Below are positions 1-9,473 of a stretch of DNA of 64,000 nt, piece by piece. This DNA comes from Elymus sibiricus (taxonomy: Eukaryota; Streptophyta; Magnoliopsida; Poales; Poaceae). The translations under genes were made by a program, and so were the position numbers. Below the pieces are notes generated by a model. The model was not told where the DNA came from and did not search any database. It saw only the letters and a list, made by a program, of their open reading frames with translations. Each line of letters opens with the position of its first letter. The first letter of the stretch is position 1. The stretch lies in NCBI GenBank assembly GCA_039707655.1, contig CM077672.1, positions 456,174,390 through 456,238,389 of the forward strand. Reading direction: 5' to 3'.

Positions 1-2
1 CT

Positions 3-452
3 ACGTGGGCTAGTGATCCCTCTGATCGACGCTCGCTGTCTGCTTACTGTGTCTTCCTTGGTGGCTCTCTTATTGCCTGGAAGACAAAGAAACAGACTGC
101 GGTTTCTCGCTCGAGTACAGAGGCTGAGTTGCGAGCGATGGCTATGCTGACGGCTGAGGTGATCTGGTTACGATGGTTACTTGAGGACTTTGGTGTGTCT
201 GCTACTACATCGACTCCCTTACTGTCAGACAGTACCGGTGCTATCAGTATTGCGCATGACCCGGTGAAGCATGAGCTCACCAAGCACATCGGTGTGGATG
301 CCCACTTTGTACGTGCTGCTGTGCAGGATCAGACACTGGCTCTTCACTATGTGCCCTCTGAGTTACAGTTGGCGGATTTCTTCACGAAGGCACAGACTCG
401 AGCGCAGCATGGCTTCTTTCTCTCCAAACTCAGTGTTGTTGATCCACCATGA
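3..452 (+). CDS. Copia polyprotein, C-terminal RNase H domain (partial)
   Basis: The frame is open from base 3 to the TGA at 450-452 and gives about 149 residues; the beginning lies outside the window. Hallmarks of the copia RNase H end are visible: SLIAWKTKKQTAVSRSSTEAE (catalytic Glu region), the LLSDSTGAISIAHDPVKHELTKHI block with the catalytic Asp, HYVPSELQLADFFTK, and a short tail ending VVDPP. RNase H removes the RNA strand during reverse transcription in the virus-like particle. The polypurine tract and LTR follow directly. No stop or frameshift is seen in this part, so the element may be fairly young, but the rest cannot be judged. Confidence 0.9.
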   Translation, partial: TWASDPSDRRSLSAYCVFLGGSLIAWKTKKQTAVSRSSTEAELRAMAMLTAEVIWLRWLLEDFGVSATTSTPLLSDSTGAISIAHDPVKHELTKHIGVDAHFVRAAVQDQTLALHYVPSELQLADFFTKAQTRAQHGFFLSKLSVVDPP

Positions 453-465
453 GTTTGAGGGGGGA

Positions 466-601
466 TGTTAGATGTGTGTTTGATGTGTTCTCTGCGGTAC
501 TACCGCCCGAGTGCGGAGTGCGGTACTACCGCTTGTAATACCTCACATGTATATATACTGGCCTTTGACCCATAGTGAATGTTAGTTGCTCATTCATAAC
601 A
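466..601 (+). repeat. 3' LTR of the copia element
   Basis: It starts TGTTAG right after the polypurine tract and ends with CA at 601, where F-box coding sequence resumes on the other strand. It carries a TATA-like stretch (TATATATAC, about 550) and two copies of the 13-bp palindrome GCGGTACTACCGC at 494-506 and 520-532. The exact 3' boundary could be 601 or 603, because ACACA repeats the end. Confidence 0.75.
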
Positions 602-1120
602 CATGTCATAGCCGAGACCTAGGCTTGCGTACTTGTGCGTCCAGTCCGTGGGAACCCGGTAGCCTGTTGGCCGGCCCTCCGGTAGCGCAGTCATCTGGCC
701 CGTCGACGGGTTGCACACGTACTGGATCCCTGCGGCGGCGGCGTCGAGGATGACAAGGCCGCGGCACTGCTGCGTGACCAGGCGCGGGATTGTGCCAACG
801 CGCTGGATGCCCTTGTGAGGCTGTGTGGGGTTGTATGGGAAGCGGTCGCGCGGGAGGTTCATCAGCGTTGCGCCGCCCGGGTGGTCCGGCGACCACATGT
901 GCGCCTTGGGTCCGGCGGACTCCGACCCTTGTAGCAGGAGGATCCTGGGGCCTCCCTGGCGGTTGGCGAGGCGGAGGTGGCGGTCAGCGAAGCCGTCCGA
1001 CGAGAGCCTGGTCTCCCAGGCTCGAGAGAGACGGCGGCACCTGAGCACTAACTTGGCCGGCAACCGCGCCAAGATTTCATCTATCACGTCGTCGGGGAGG
1101 ACCAGGCATCGCTCCGCCAT
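602..1120 (-). pseudogene. F-box protein gene, 3' part lost to a copia insertion
   Basis: Reading the minus strand from the ATG at 1118-1120 gives about 173 residues before the copia LTR; three LTR-encoded residues and a TGA follow. An F-box is clear at residues about 7-46 (LPDDVIDEILARLPAK, then RRLSRAWETRL). After it comes the start of an F-box-associated domain (GLVILDAAAAGIQYVCNP, then LGYD). F-box proteins are substrate receptors of SCF ubiquitin ligases; grasses have several hundred, many fast-evolving. Family members usually run 350-450 residues, so more than half is missing. The frame is open 29 codons further upstream, but the ATG at 1120 places the F-box near the N-terminus as usual. 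The remaining part has no internal stop. It should encode only a truncated adaptor, so it is called a pseudogene. Confidence 0.75.
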
Positions 1121-2270
1121 TGGATTTGGCCACACGGGTAGGCCAGGGACGGACGTCGCACTTGGTCTTGAATAATCCTTCTCGATCTGATGAGATGCAA
1201 GACGCACTTACGTCGTCGTCGGAACAAATAGATCGATCACGCCGGAGAAGACGCGACGAGATCGATACGCCAATGGGGATCCTGTGTCCTTCGAAAACAA
1301 TCTACGTCGGCCGACGGATGGGGGCATCCAATTGGTGACCGCGCGGGCCGTCCGATTGGGGCCATGAGCACCTCCGAAGCGTGCGGGGAACTCTCACCAT
1401 AGGGGCCGCGGTTATGTATCGCCTTGCGCGCACTTGCCTACAGCGAGCGTCCAGTTAGGCCAGCCCTGCAGGTTAGTTCAATTTTCATTGTTTTTTTTTT
1501 ACTTTGCTCATATATTTTCAAAAAGATTGTAAATACATATATTCAAAACTTATGTTCACTTAAAAAAACCTCAAATTTAAAAAATATTAACATAGTGTAC
1601 AATTTGTTTCTCCCTTTGATCCATATTAGTTGTCGCTGATTTTTCCTACTTATAAAGGTTGGAGTCGGTGGTGAATTCACATGCAGACCTAGAACCTTCA
1701 AAGTAAATAAATTCACTCCTCCCACAACCTTCCAAGAGACATATAAATAATTATACTTTATTCACATGTGAGTCCTACCACAAATAGATAAATAGACTAT
1801 ACTACTTTAACGTAAGACCAACATTTTTGTAGAAGACAAATAATAAATGAAAAAATGTGACTCCAACTCAAAATTGTGACAATAGTTTTAATTTCTCTTC
1901 TCAATCGATCCTTCAAGTTATATACTGTATCATAAGAGAGCAAACAAAATTGTAAATCTAACTTGGTGATAGACCTTACCCCCCTTCCCAATGTTTTAAA
2001 TTCGTAATGTTATCTCACTTTAAGTCTTGCAGAGGACCAACTATGGTCACTTAAATTTCCTCCCGCGGCCGTCTAATCATAATTTTGCTCTCTTTTTAAT
2101 CATGAATTGTGCGTCCACGGCAGAGCACTGGCGTCTTTTGATCATCTTTTAAGTCGCTGGCCTAACTTCTTCTCTTTTTTATGACTCTGTAGAAACACAC
2201 GGGCATTATGCTAGTTTAGTATAAAAGTTGAACTACATCAATGAACAATTAATATGGATCAGTGGGAGTA
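1121..2270. other. Non-coding region upstream of the F-box gene
   Basis: The first 350 bp are GC-rich and may include the F-box promoter. From about 1480 the DNA is AT-rich with scattered short open frames of no coding character. No recognised gene, tRNA or complete transposon is seen. Confidence 0.5.
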
Positions 2271-2990
2271 GTCTACTTTTAAAAACAAAATGATGATCTT
2301 CAAAAAAAATGTTCACACCTTAAAAAAAATGTACGTGACATTTTTGAAAAATGGTATACAATGTAAAAAGATATTCCTGTAATTCATAAAAATGATTCGA
2401 ACTGGTCACACAAATGTATGTTAAATTTAAAAAAAGTTCACACACTTCAAAAATATAATTTTGATTTTTTTAAATTAGACAATATAAAAAATGATCCTAT
2501 AGTTTTAAAAAATGTTTTGTTTTATCAAATAATATTTGATCGTGTCTTTGAATTTTTTAAAACGTACTAAAACATATTAAAAAACCTTTATTAGCAAAAA
2601 TAGTAAATGTGTCTCAAAACTGTTTATATGTATAAAAAAATGTAAAATGTGTATGAAAAAATGGACATCAAAAAATATATTTGAAAAATGTTAATCATGT
2701 ATTAGAAAATTTTAAACGTGTACAAGAATTGTTCTTGATGTATTAAAAAATGTACAATGTGTATGGAAATATTAAACATGTTTTAGAAAACACAAAAGAA
2801 AAGAAAAATAAAAACCCAATAAAAACAAAGAAAAACAAAGAAAGAAACAAAAGAAAATCAAAGAAAACAGAAAAAATAAAATGAAAAATGAAAACCTGAA
2901 GAAACCATAGAAAAGGCAAAACAAAAACAAAAGAAGCCGATGCATAACAGTTAAAAACCCAACTAAGAAAACCACAGAAAGGATGTTGCG
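2271..2990. repeat. AT-rich stretch with recurring A-tract + TGT motif
   Basis: The block is dominated by runs of A followed by TGT (AAAAAATGT and variants) at irregular intervals of roughly 15-40 bp. Such DNA is common in Triticeae intergenic regions and decayed DNA transposons. No terminal repeats were found, so the family is not assigned. Confidence 0.4.
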
Positions 2991-2993
2991 CGT

Positions 2994-3037
2994 GTCTACA
3001 GTGTTTGGGCTGGTCCAGTAGCCTTGACACTGTAGAC
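2994..3037. repeat. Short inverted repeat
   Basis: GTCTACAGTGT (2994-3004) is repeated in inverted form at 3027-3037 with a 22-nt spacer. It could be a foldback remnant or a transposon end; nothing else identifies it. Confidence 0.5.
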
Positions 3038-3242
3038 GAGACGTAATATATCTCGTACGAGCGACACGTAGCCCTGGCACGCCGCAGGCACCTGCCACAG
3101 AAATCGCATCATTGCTCGCCGGGCTGCCTGCCCCGGATTACAGTATCTGTTGTCACCATTCGCTGTGTCACATAGCCGATGCTTCTCATAGGCGATCCTC
3201 CCAACTCGACCGACCCTTTACCTCACGGTGTACCGACTCGGT

Positions 3243-3370
3243 CCCGGTACTGTAGTGACCCGATGCACCGTGGCAGTTCGGTTCGTTGCACTGTAGTGAC
3301 AGGTTCAGTGCACTATAGCAGTTTGATTCGGTGCTATGTAGCGGTTCGGTTGGCTACATTGTAGCGACCA
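3243..3370. repeat. Degenerate tandem repeat, period about 22 bp
   Basis: Units resembling CACTGTAGTGACAGGTTCAGTG recur about five times with changes (for example CACTATAGCAGTTTGATTCGG and CTATGTAGCGGTTCGG). The units are diverged and no coding frame is preserved across them. Confidence 0.5.
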
Positions 3371-4188
3371 ATTTTTTATTTTTTATCTAGAGAACATTTT
3401 TTAATACGAGAATAATTTTTGAATTTTTGAACTTTTTTTACAAGAGCTAACAATATGAAATTCCAACATTTTTTGGAATTCCTAAAGATTTTCCGAAAAA
3501 CACAAAGATTTTTGAAAAAAGCAAACATTTTTTTAATTGTGAACAATTTTTCAAATTTCATTTTTTTTAAATCCACGATGCGCCATGGCAGCGGCAGCGA
3601 GAGGGCCAAATTGATAATTCATACAAGCCTAACGTGTTTTAATTGATAAACTACTCCTTGTCAACTTGTGTGATTGTGTTAGTGACAAGACAAAATGAAC
3701 GGCATGGCGCATAAATTAATCGTCGTTGTTAATAAGCATCTCAAAGCAAGACACAGATTTTGACTTGGCCGTCGACAGGTATATCGATGAGCAAGGAAGG
3801 CATATCGTGTCTGCCCGCTTGCATCCCTACCAGATTAAACAAGTGTCCGCATGACATGCCTGATGCAAATTGTTCATGAGATCAGGCATATTCCTAAGCA
3901 ATCCTTGGTTAGCGCTGACGCTGAGGTGGTGCATTTTGTCAAAATTTTGCCATCTTTTAATGCTTCGAAGTCTTCTCTCATCTCTGCCACTCTCAAGATG
4001 AGCTGCTCCTCTCTTGCAGGCAGTTGACTAGAAGCTGCGTGGATATGTATCATGATCCAGGTGCTTCTGAGAAATGTAGTCAATTCCTAGGATGAGGTTT
4101 CGAAAAGAAGATAAAAAATCCTAGGATGCAGTTCAGACTATGTCATCTTAAGCCACTGTTGTTCAGACTATGCCAAGCCGAAGGGTGC
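3371..4188. other. Non-coding stretch, no gene recognised
   Basis: The first 200 bp are AT-rich with long T and A runs. At 3874-4083 the minus strand has a 69-codon frame with a helical, charged middle (LPAREEQLILRVAEMREDFE), but no family is recognised and there is no support for expression. Otherwise nothing is seen. Confidence 0.3.
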
Positions 4189-4790
4189 TCAGTGTCACCT
4201 TTTGTTCTTCAGAAATGATCTCATTTTATCAGCGTTTTAAATAGCGGGCTATGCCAAAAAGCGGCGGTCCTCCAAATCAGATATTGCGGGGCTATAGCAG
4301 GCTAGCCGGCTATTAGCGGACTATTGTACATGAGTAGACCATTTAACGGCACCTTGCTCGAAAAGCTACAGCGAGCTATAGCCGGCTATTTAAAACTATG
4401 CATTTTATATGCAATCATGCAATTCGTTTTGACCAGGAAAGTTTGGATGATCCCTTCTGCTGACTTAATTGCTAGCATAATCTGCGGACGTGACTTCACT
4501 CCAGATTATTCTTTACTGTTTATAGTACGGGGTGGATTGGTGGTTAGGAAGTACTGTGACATTAGAAATTAACGGGAATCCTTGAATAACCAACTAGTAC
4601 TCACGAAATTAATCCTAGCTAGCAGTAAGTAACCAACGATAGGATCTACAATCAAAAGTATCCATCTCAGAGTGCAATTCTTGTTTGAGCTTTCCCTAAT
4701 TTCGTTGACTGAAGAGAGCCTTGATGTTCTTTGGCTACGAAGAGTGCTCACTCTTTAAGCTTTGACGGTTACACGCATTTGCAGAACGGC
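4189..4790. repeat. Old segmental duplication 1, first copy
   Basis: This segment aligns by eye with 5806-6640. Shared landmarks include a CAGTG..TTTTGTTCTTCAGAA..TGATC start, CC(A)AGGAAAGTTTGG, GTGACTTCACTCCA, AGGAAGTAC, GTAACCAACGATAGGA, a GTGCAATT..AGTTTGAG block, GTTGACT(G/C)AAGAGAG and AAGCTTTGAC..GCATTTGCAG. The copies are well diverged. This copy carries the element at 4234-4396, absent from the second copy; it lacks the two elements found there. Confidence 0.7.
4234..4396. mobile_element. Small inverted-repeat element (MITE-like), 163 bp
   Basis: The ends are GTTTTAAATAGCGGGCTAT (4234-4252) and the near-exact inverse ATAGCCGGCTATTTAAAAC (4378-4396). The interior has further CGGCTA/TAGCGG motifs that could pair. 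The duplicated segment at 5806-6640 lacks it at the matching position (near 5845). It looks like a non-autonomous DNA transposon; no clean target duplication is visible, so the superfamily is not assigned. Confidence 0.65.
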
Positions 4791-5097
4791 GAGCAAACGG
4801 AGCCAGGCGTACGTGTGGCAGCTAGTGTTTGTACTCGAATCAGAGCTCGGAGCATGGAACTCTGCTAGTCTGAGACTAGAGGGTCAACGCCAACAGCTAT
4901 AACTACGCGCGCCATAGTCCAAAGAACTATATTTCAGATTAAATCCTTCTCCGTCGGATATCTTGAAAATGTTTGCATGCACAAATTTGTTTGTTGACGT
5001 AATTTATTTGATGAGGTTGCTTTTACAACGCTTGTCGCGCTGTATTTGCATACACAATTTAACACAGTTCTGTAACCAGAAAGTAAAGTAACACTCA
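4791..5097. other. Non-coding spacer
   Basis: No gene or repeat with clear ends is seen between the first duplicated segment and the copia relic. Confidence 0.3.
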
Positions 5098-5490
5098 ATT
5101 TTCTTGCGCATTTACGTCGATGACATCGTGATTGTCGGATCTTGCCCTCGTGTCGTGGATCGCCTCGTTTGCAGTTTGTCCAGTTCTCTTACCATCAATG
5201 ATTTGGGTTGACTCAGTTATTTTCTTGGATTTGAGGCTGATTTGGGCTGACTCGGGGGAGCGACCTTGACCCAACACAAGTATATATGCTAACGATCTTC
5301 TTCACTGTGCTCACATGGAAAACCGGAAGGCATTATCCACCCCTATCTCTGTCACGTGGACAACCATTGAGTTGGTGGGCTGCAATGCCTTGCTCCGGCT
5401 CGTCTGGACATTTCTTTCACTGTAAATAAGGTGCCTCAAGCGCAGTCCAGATATGCTGCCATCACAGTGGAGCTGTACCTCAAGCGCAGC
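5098..5490 (+). pseudogene. Relic of copia reverse transcriptase / RNase H linker
   Basis: One plus-strand frame gives the copia landmarks IFLRIYVDDIVIVGS (the catalytic YVDD at 5113-5124), then SSSLTINDLG, YFLGFEADLG, LTQHKY, and further on GGLQCLAPARLDISFTVNKV, which corresponds to the conserved LQYLT..RPDISFAVN block. At least four in-frame stops interrupt it (the first at 5209-5211), with no frame change needed. LTRs, integrase and gag are not visible nearby. It is an ancient truncated copy with no function expected. Confidence 0.8.
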
Positions 5491-5805
5491 GATCACCATC
5501 ACCGTCAGATATGCTGCCCAATGTTCTCGAAGATGCATATACAAAATTGGATACTCTTCCCTCAAGTCGAAGGAAAGTTGTTGCGAAACACTCCGAAAAA
5601 TTATGAACAGCGTACCTCCTTTGAAAGAGCTTCATCTAACGGAGGATGAAATTAATATCAACTGGATGATTCGAGTAACGTGTGTGTGTGTGTGTCTGGT
5701 TTTAGGAGTGATGCAGCCATGCAAGCAACCAAATTGTCGATTTTTTTTCGTTTGCAGGGTTTGATGCGGGCAATCAAACATGGCTTAGCGCCCCATTTCT
5801 TTTAT
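5491..5805. other. Non-coding spacer with a short GT repeat
   Basis: It contains a (GT)n tract at about 5680-5696 and a pyrimidine run followed by GTTTGCAG at about 5750 that resembles a splice acceptor. No gene is recognised. Confidence 0.3.
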
Positions 5806-5958
5806 CCCAGTGACATCTTTTGTTCTCCTTCAGAACTGATCCAATTTATGCATTTGGTTTGGTCCAAGAAAGTTTAGAAGATTCGGTCTGGTGCCTGAAC
5901 TACGATTATAATCTTGAGAAGATGACTTCACTCCATGATATTCTTTCATTAGTTAGTA

Positions 5959-6039
5959 CTCCATCCGTAAAGAAATATAAGAGCATTTAGATCACTAAAA
6001 TAGTGATCTAAACGCTCTTATATTTGTTTACAGAGGGAG
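5959..6039. mobile_element. Stowaway MITE, 81 bp
   Basis: The element runs from CTCCATCCGTAAAG to ...TTTACAGAGGGAG and is flanked by TA at 5957-5958 and 6040-6041. The arms pair almost along their whole length (ATATAAGAGC..TTTAGATCACTA against TAGTGATCTAAACGCTCTTATAT). TA targets and CTCCCTCCGT-like ends are typical of Stowaway MITEs, which Tc1/mariner transposases mobilise. Confidence 0.92.
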
Positions 6040-6322
6040 TACTTAGTGACTAGGAAGTACCAGAACAATGTACAAATTAACGACACTCTTGACTAACCTA
6101 CAACTACTCGCAGTGATAGGAACTTAATCAAATACAATAAGTAACCAGTGATAGGAACTAAAAGTAAAATCATACATCTTACAGTGCAATTATAGTTTGA
6201 GATTTCTCTTTCGTTGACTCAAGAGAGTCTTGAGGTTCTTTTTCTACGAAGAGATGCTTCAGCTTAGGCTCATCACTGACCAACTCTCAAGCAAGCGTTA
6301 GCTGTGCTCACTCTAACTCTAA

Positions 6323-6607
6323 GAGCATCTCCAACACACGCGCTATCTTAGCCGCGCGCTAGAAAAAACCGCTTTATTGCGCGCGCGGGACCGAAACGGG
6401 CGCTCCAGCAGCCGCGCTAAAATCGCGCGCGTGGTAAAGTTGGTTCAGCGCGCGGAGAAAAACGACATCGCGCGCTGCTTATTTGGTGCACCCGCTCGTG
6501 CGCGCTGCAAAATCTGGACTGCTGCGGATAGGGCCGCCGGATTGGGCGTCGTGTTTTTGGGTTTCTGGTAAAAGCAAAATAGCGCCGCGCGTCTGTTGGA
6601 GATGCTC
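6323..6607. mobile_element. GC-rich MITE, 285 bp, TAA target duplication
   Basis: Perfect 14-bp terminal inverted repeats GAGCATCTCCAACA (6323-6336, inverse at 6594-6607) are flanked by TAA on both sides (6320-6322 and 6608-6610). A 3-bp TAA duplication fits the PIF/Harbinger superfamily. The interior is rich in GCGC and has no coding capacity. The paralogous segment has the empty site (about 4755). Confidence 0.85.
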
Positions 6608-6691
6608 TAAGCTTTGACTGCGATGCCCATTTGCAGCTGCAAGTTGATTGATTGATGTAGTATATATTATGGACATATACATGAGCCGGCC

Positions 6692-6751
6692 CTGCAGGCT
6701 GTTGAGTACAGTAGTATTTTAAGGATCTTTGACCAACTCAACAGCCTGCAG
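6692..6751 (-). promoter_or_regulatory. 16-bp stem hairpin in the PHT1 3' flank
   Basis: CTGCAGGCTGTTGAGT at 6692-6707 is perfectly repeated in inverted form at 6736-6751 with a 28-nt loop. It begins 40 nt past the PHT1 stop codon and would be in the 3' UTR if transcription extends that far. It could act on mRNA stability or 3' end formation; that role is inferred. Confidence 0.6.
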
Positions 6752-6791
6752 CTGCTTCACTAGCACGCACGAGTTGTGAATATATGGCGGC

Positions 6792-8405
6792 CTACGCCAT
6801 GGACGGCTGCACGGCGGCGCCGCGTGCCTGGTCCTCCTCGTTGTCCTGGGCCTCGCCGGACATTTCCTCCAGCGACTTCCCGTTGGCCTCCGGCACCAGG
6901 AAGGTGAACATGAATCCCAGCAGGTTGACCCCGGCGAGCACGAAGAGGGAGTTGCGCACGCCGATGCCCGGCCTGTACCCGGCGTCCGGCTTGTGCGGGT
7001 CCTGCGCCGCGTACAGAAACCCGAACGCCCCGATCATGGCGCCGGCCTTCCCCGCGGCCGCCGAGATCCCGTGGCACGTCGACCGCAGCCGAGCCGGGAA
7101 GATCTCCGCCGGCACGACGAAGGTGGTGGCGTTGGGCCCGAAGTTGGCGAAGAAGAAGGTGAAGCCGTACATGACGACGAAGCCGATCTGGTTGCCCGGC
7201 TGCGTCCAGTGGTGGTACGGCACGGCGAGGCCGAGCATGAAGACGGTCATCATGAAGAAGCCCATGAGCTGGATGGCGAAGCGGCCGACGACGTCGATGA
7301 GGAAGACGGTGAACCAGTAGCCGGGCACGGTGCCGCAGAGCGCGATGAGCGTCTGCGCGCGGGAGATGCGGAACACCTCGTCCAGCGCGCTCATGGTGCG
7401 CGCCTTGGGGATCCAGTTGATGCTCGTGAAGATGTCCTTCTGGAACAGGTTCTGGCTGTAGAAGGCGATGTCCAGCAGGAACCACGTGGTGGCCGTGCCG
7501 ACCAGGTGGAGGCCGTGGCGCCGCGCGAACTGCGGCGAGAAGAGGCCGAAGTCGTTGGCCCCGCGGCTCACCATCTCGTCCATCTTCTCCGTCTCGTCCT
7601 CCAGCTCCACCTGCAGCACCTTGGACATGTCGGCGGCCGCCAGCTTGGCGTTTTTGGCGACGAGGGCCGTGTAGCGCGCCGTCTCCGGCATCTTCATCCG
7701 CCAGTAGTAGGTGAGCAGGGCCGGCAGGGCGCCGAGCATGAGGATGATGCGCCACACGAAGTCGGCCTCCGTGCCGGTGGACGCGACGCGGTCGTCCTGG
7801 TAGGCCGGCTCGTGGAAGCTGGCGCGGAAGGCGGAGGAGATGATGAGGGTGACGATGCCGCCGGCGAGGATGCCGAAGCCCTGCATGGCGAACACGGCGG
7901 CGATGAAGGCACCCCGGGTCTTCTTGTTGGCGTACTCGGACATGATGGTGGCGGAGAGCGGGTAGTCGCCGCCGATGCCGAAGCCGAGCCAGAAGCGGAA
8001 GAAGCAGAGCGTGGCCATGACGCTCTTGGGGGTGTGCGCGAAGGAGAGGCCGGAGCCGATGGAGCAGATGACCATGAGCAGAAGCGTCATGCCGTAGACG
8101 CTCTTGCGGCCCATCTTGTCGCCGAGCCAGCCGAAGAAGAGCTGGCCGGCGAGCGTGCCGCAGAAGGCGACGCCGTTGACGGCGGCCGCCACGCTGGGGG
8201 GCAGCGAGCCGGGGTCTGGCTTGGAGAGGTCGGTGTAGTAGATGCGGCCGAGCAGCTTGGTGACGAGGGAGATGCAGAAGAGGTCGTAGGCGTCGGTGAA
8301 GAAGCCCATGCCGGCGACGACGATGGCCGTGAAGTGGTACCACTGCGTCTTGGCCGCGTCCAGCGCGCTGAGCACCTGCAGCCCCTGCTGCTCCGACCGC
8401 GCCAT
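6792..8405 (-). CDS. PHT1: PHT1-family high-affinity inorganic phosphate:H+ symporter
   Basis: An intronless frame encodes 537 residues, the usual length for PHT1 proteins (about 520-550), which import phosphate with protons across the plasma membrane of root and other cells. The start is the ATG at 8405: it gives the family N-terminus [24 protein letters not shown] and has A at -3 and G at +4. The frame stays open 106 codons further upstream but that part is not family-like. The PHT1 signature [13 protein letters not shown] is at residues 145-157. Expected transport residues are present: TDAYD (37-41), the Tyr148 region, GFGI near 177, [17 protein letters not shown] (310-326) and NFGPNATTF (421-429). 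Twelve hydrophobic spans with a hydrophilic loop at about 240-300 fit the MFS fold. The tail [16 protein letters not shown] is acidic, and its serines fit CK2 sites known in rice PT8. The N-terminus and tail look closest to the rice PT8 / barley PHT1;6 group. No disabling change is seen. Confidence 0.95.
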   Translation of the reverse strand: MARSEQQGLQVLSALDAAKTQWYHFTAIVVAGMGFFTDAYDLFCISLVTKLLGRIYYTDLSKPDPGSLPPSVAAAVNGVAFCGTLAGQLFFGWLGDKMGRKSVYGMTLLLMVICSIGSGLSFAHTPKSVMATLCFFRFWLGFGIGGDYPLSATIMSEYANKKTRGAFIAAVFAMQGFGILAGGIVTLIISSAFRASFHEPAYQDDRVASTGTEADFVWRIILMLGALPALLTYYWRMKMPETARYTALVAKNAKLAAADMSKVLQVELEDETEKMDEMVSRGANDFGLFSPQFARRHGLHLVGTATTWFLLDIAFYSQNLFQKDIFTSINWIPKARTMSALDEVFRISRAQTLIALCGTVPGYWFTVFLIDVVGRFAIQLMGFFMMTVFMLGLAVPYHHWTQPGNQIGFVVMYGFTFFFANFGPNATTFVVPAEIFPARLRSTCHGISAAAGKAGAMIGAFGFLYAAQDPHKPDAGYRPGIGVRNSLFVLAGVNLLGFMFTFLVPEANGKSLEEMSGEAQDNEEDQARGAAVQPSMA

Positions 8406-8580
8406 GCTGCTGCTGCTGCTGCACAGGGGAGCGACGGCAACGGTGCGAGTGTGAGAGCTAGACAACAGTGCCGGCCGGCCAGAAGTCTTTCTTGTGTTGT
8501 GGTGCAGAAATAATGGCCGGCTATCGCAGGTATAAGTAGGCGGGGAGGAGACCGGCCGCAGCTGGGAATCACCGCGAATA
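8406..8580 (-). promoter_or_regulatory. PHT1 5' leader and likely core promoter
   Basis: Just upstream of the start is a (CAG)n run (8406-8421), then a pyrimidine-rich leader. A weak TATA-like sequence (CTTATACC on the minus strand, about 8529-8537) follows a CTCCTCCCCGCC pyrimidine patch, about 130 bp from the ATG. This would give a leader of roughly 100 nt. The assignment rests on motif position only. Confidence 0.35.
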
Positions 8581-9473
8581 TTGATATTATTACATGTTCT
8601 CTTGTCTAGGCACCCGCGGGCAGGAAGTTTCACTGCATGTAAAGCTGTTACCGTCCTGAGGAATTTCCATGCTCCATCGTTGACAAGGATATCATGGGAA
8701 ATTATATGATCTGAATGCAACATATCAATATCCGAGCAAAATTGTTAGACTTACATTTGATATTTACAGAGTTAACTTACTGATCCTTCTTCCCTCACTA
8801 ATCTCTCTCCCCCTGAATTTCAGGGTATGCCCCGCTTCCTCCAAATTACAAATCAAAATAGACCACATCAGCCGAGCCTGTAAAACTCCGGTAAGCCCTC
8901 CGTTGTAGCATTACTCATATCTGATTGCATAGAATACCACTATACTGTCGAGGAGCCCTCTTCACTGAGCTCACTGCATGGTCCGTCGACCACACTTTCT
9001 ATGATCGTTGTTCCGACATGCCACTGCCTGCTCTCGAACGTGTCAGCCAAGCTGGCACCCTCGCCGGCCCCCTCGTCGCCCTAGTGGCACAAGGTATCAT
9101 AAGTGCCCCGCCTCCCCCTCCCCCCACGCGCATTGTTTCTCGAGATCGGGACCTTGGCCACACATAGAGTAACCACATGGCGTCGCTACCTCGATGCCCA
9201 CTGCCTCTGACAGCGAAGGTATCCACCCAACTCCTCCATGGAGGAAGCGACGCAACCACCATCGTTGCCCACTATAGCGACCTTGAGCTAGGGATTTATC
9301 CCAATGAGCCCACAACCCCACGGGGGTGGAACGGAGCCCCACAAAAAAAGCCTCCAAGGAGGGGACCGACGGCATTGCACCGCCATTGTTGGCACCAACC
9401 AAAGGTCGGAACTGGACTTTCGCCTGGAGCTCCTCCACACACCATCGAGAAAAAGGGGGACATCCAAACACAT
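8581..9473. other. PHT1 upstream region, no second gene seen
   Basis: Two near-matches to the phosphate-starvation motif P1BS (GNATATNC) occur: GAATATTG (about 8575) and GGATATCA (about 8687), each one base off. Between about 9100 and 9470 the sequence is GC-rich with overlapping open frames on both strands and looks like decayed repeat. Confidence 0.3.

Larger units (their letters stand above)
1..601 (+). mobile_element. 3' end of a Ty1/copia retrotransposon (5' part outside the window)
   Basis: The sequence holds, in order, the C-terminal RNase H coding end, a purine-rich tract (GAGTTTGAGGGGGGA, 451-465) and a short LTR starting TGTTAG at 466 and ending ...AACA near 601. This order is that of the 3' end of a plus-strand copia element. 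The LTR is only about 136 bp, short for a Triticeae copia. The element interrupts the F-box gene that begins at 602 on the other strand. The left target-site copy is outside the window, so the insertion cannot be fully proven here. Confidence 0.85.
5806..6640. repeat. Old segmental duplication 1, second copy
   Basis: It is the counterpart of 4189-4790 and is longer because a Stowaway element (5959-6039) and a TAA-flanked element (6323-6607) have inserted into it. The first copy shows the empty sites, near 4540 and at CTCTTTAAGCTTTG (4751-4764). The segment ends about 150 bp beyond the 3' end of the PHT1 gene. Confidence 0.7.

Noticed and set aside
2743..3098. Phe-rich frames that look like membrane proteins
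   Set aside because: They are translations of A-rich repeat DNA on the minus strand, with no real protein character.
6760..8424. A 554-codon minus-strand frame overlapping PHT1
   Set aside because: It is an out-of-frame reading of PHT1, rich in His, Arg and Ala. The real frame has all family motifs.
6993..8513. A 506-codon open frame on the plus strand, antisense to PHT1
   Set aside because: It is a by-product of high GC at third codon positions in the PHT1 gene. Its product is low-complexity (Ala, Glu, Gly, Val rich) and resembles nothing.
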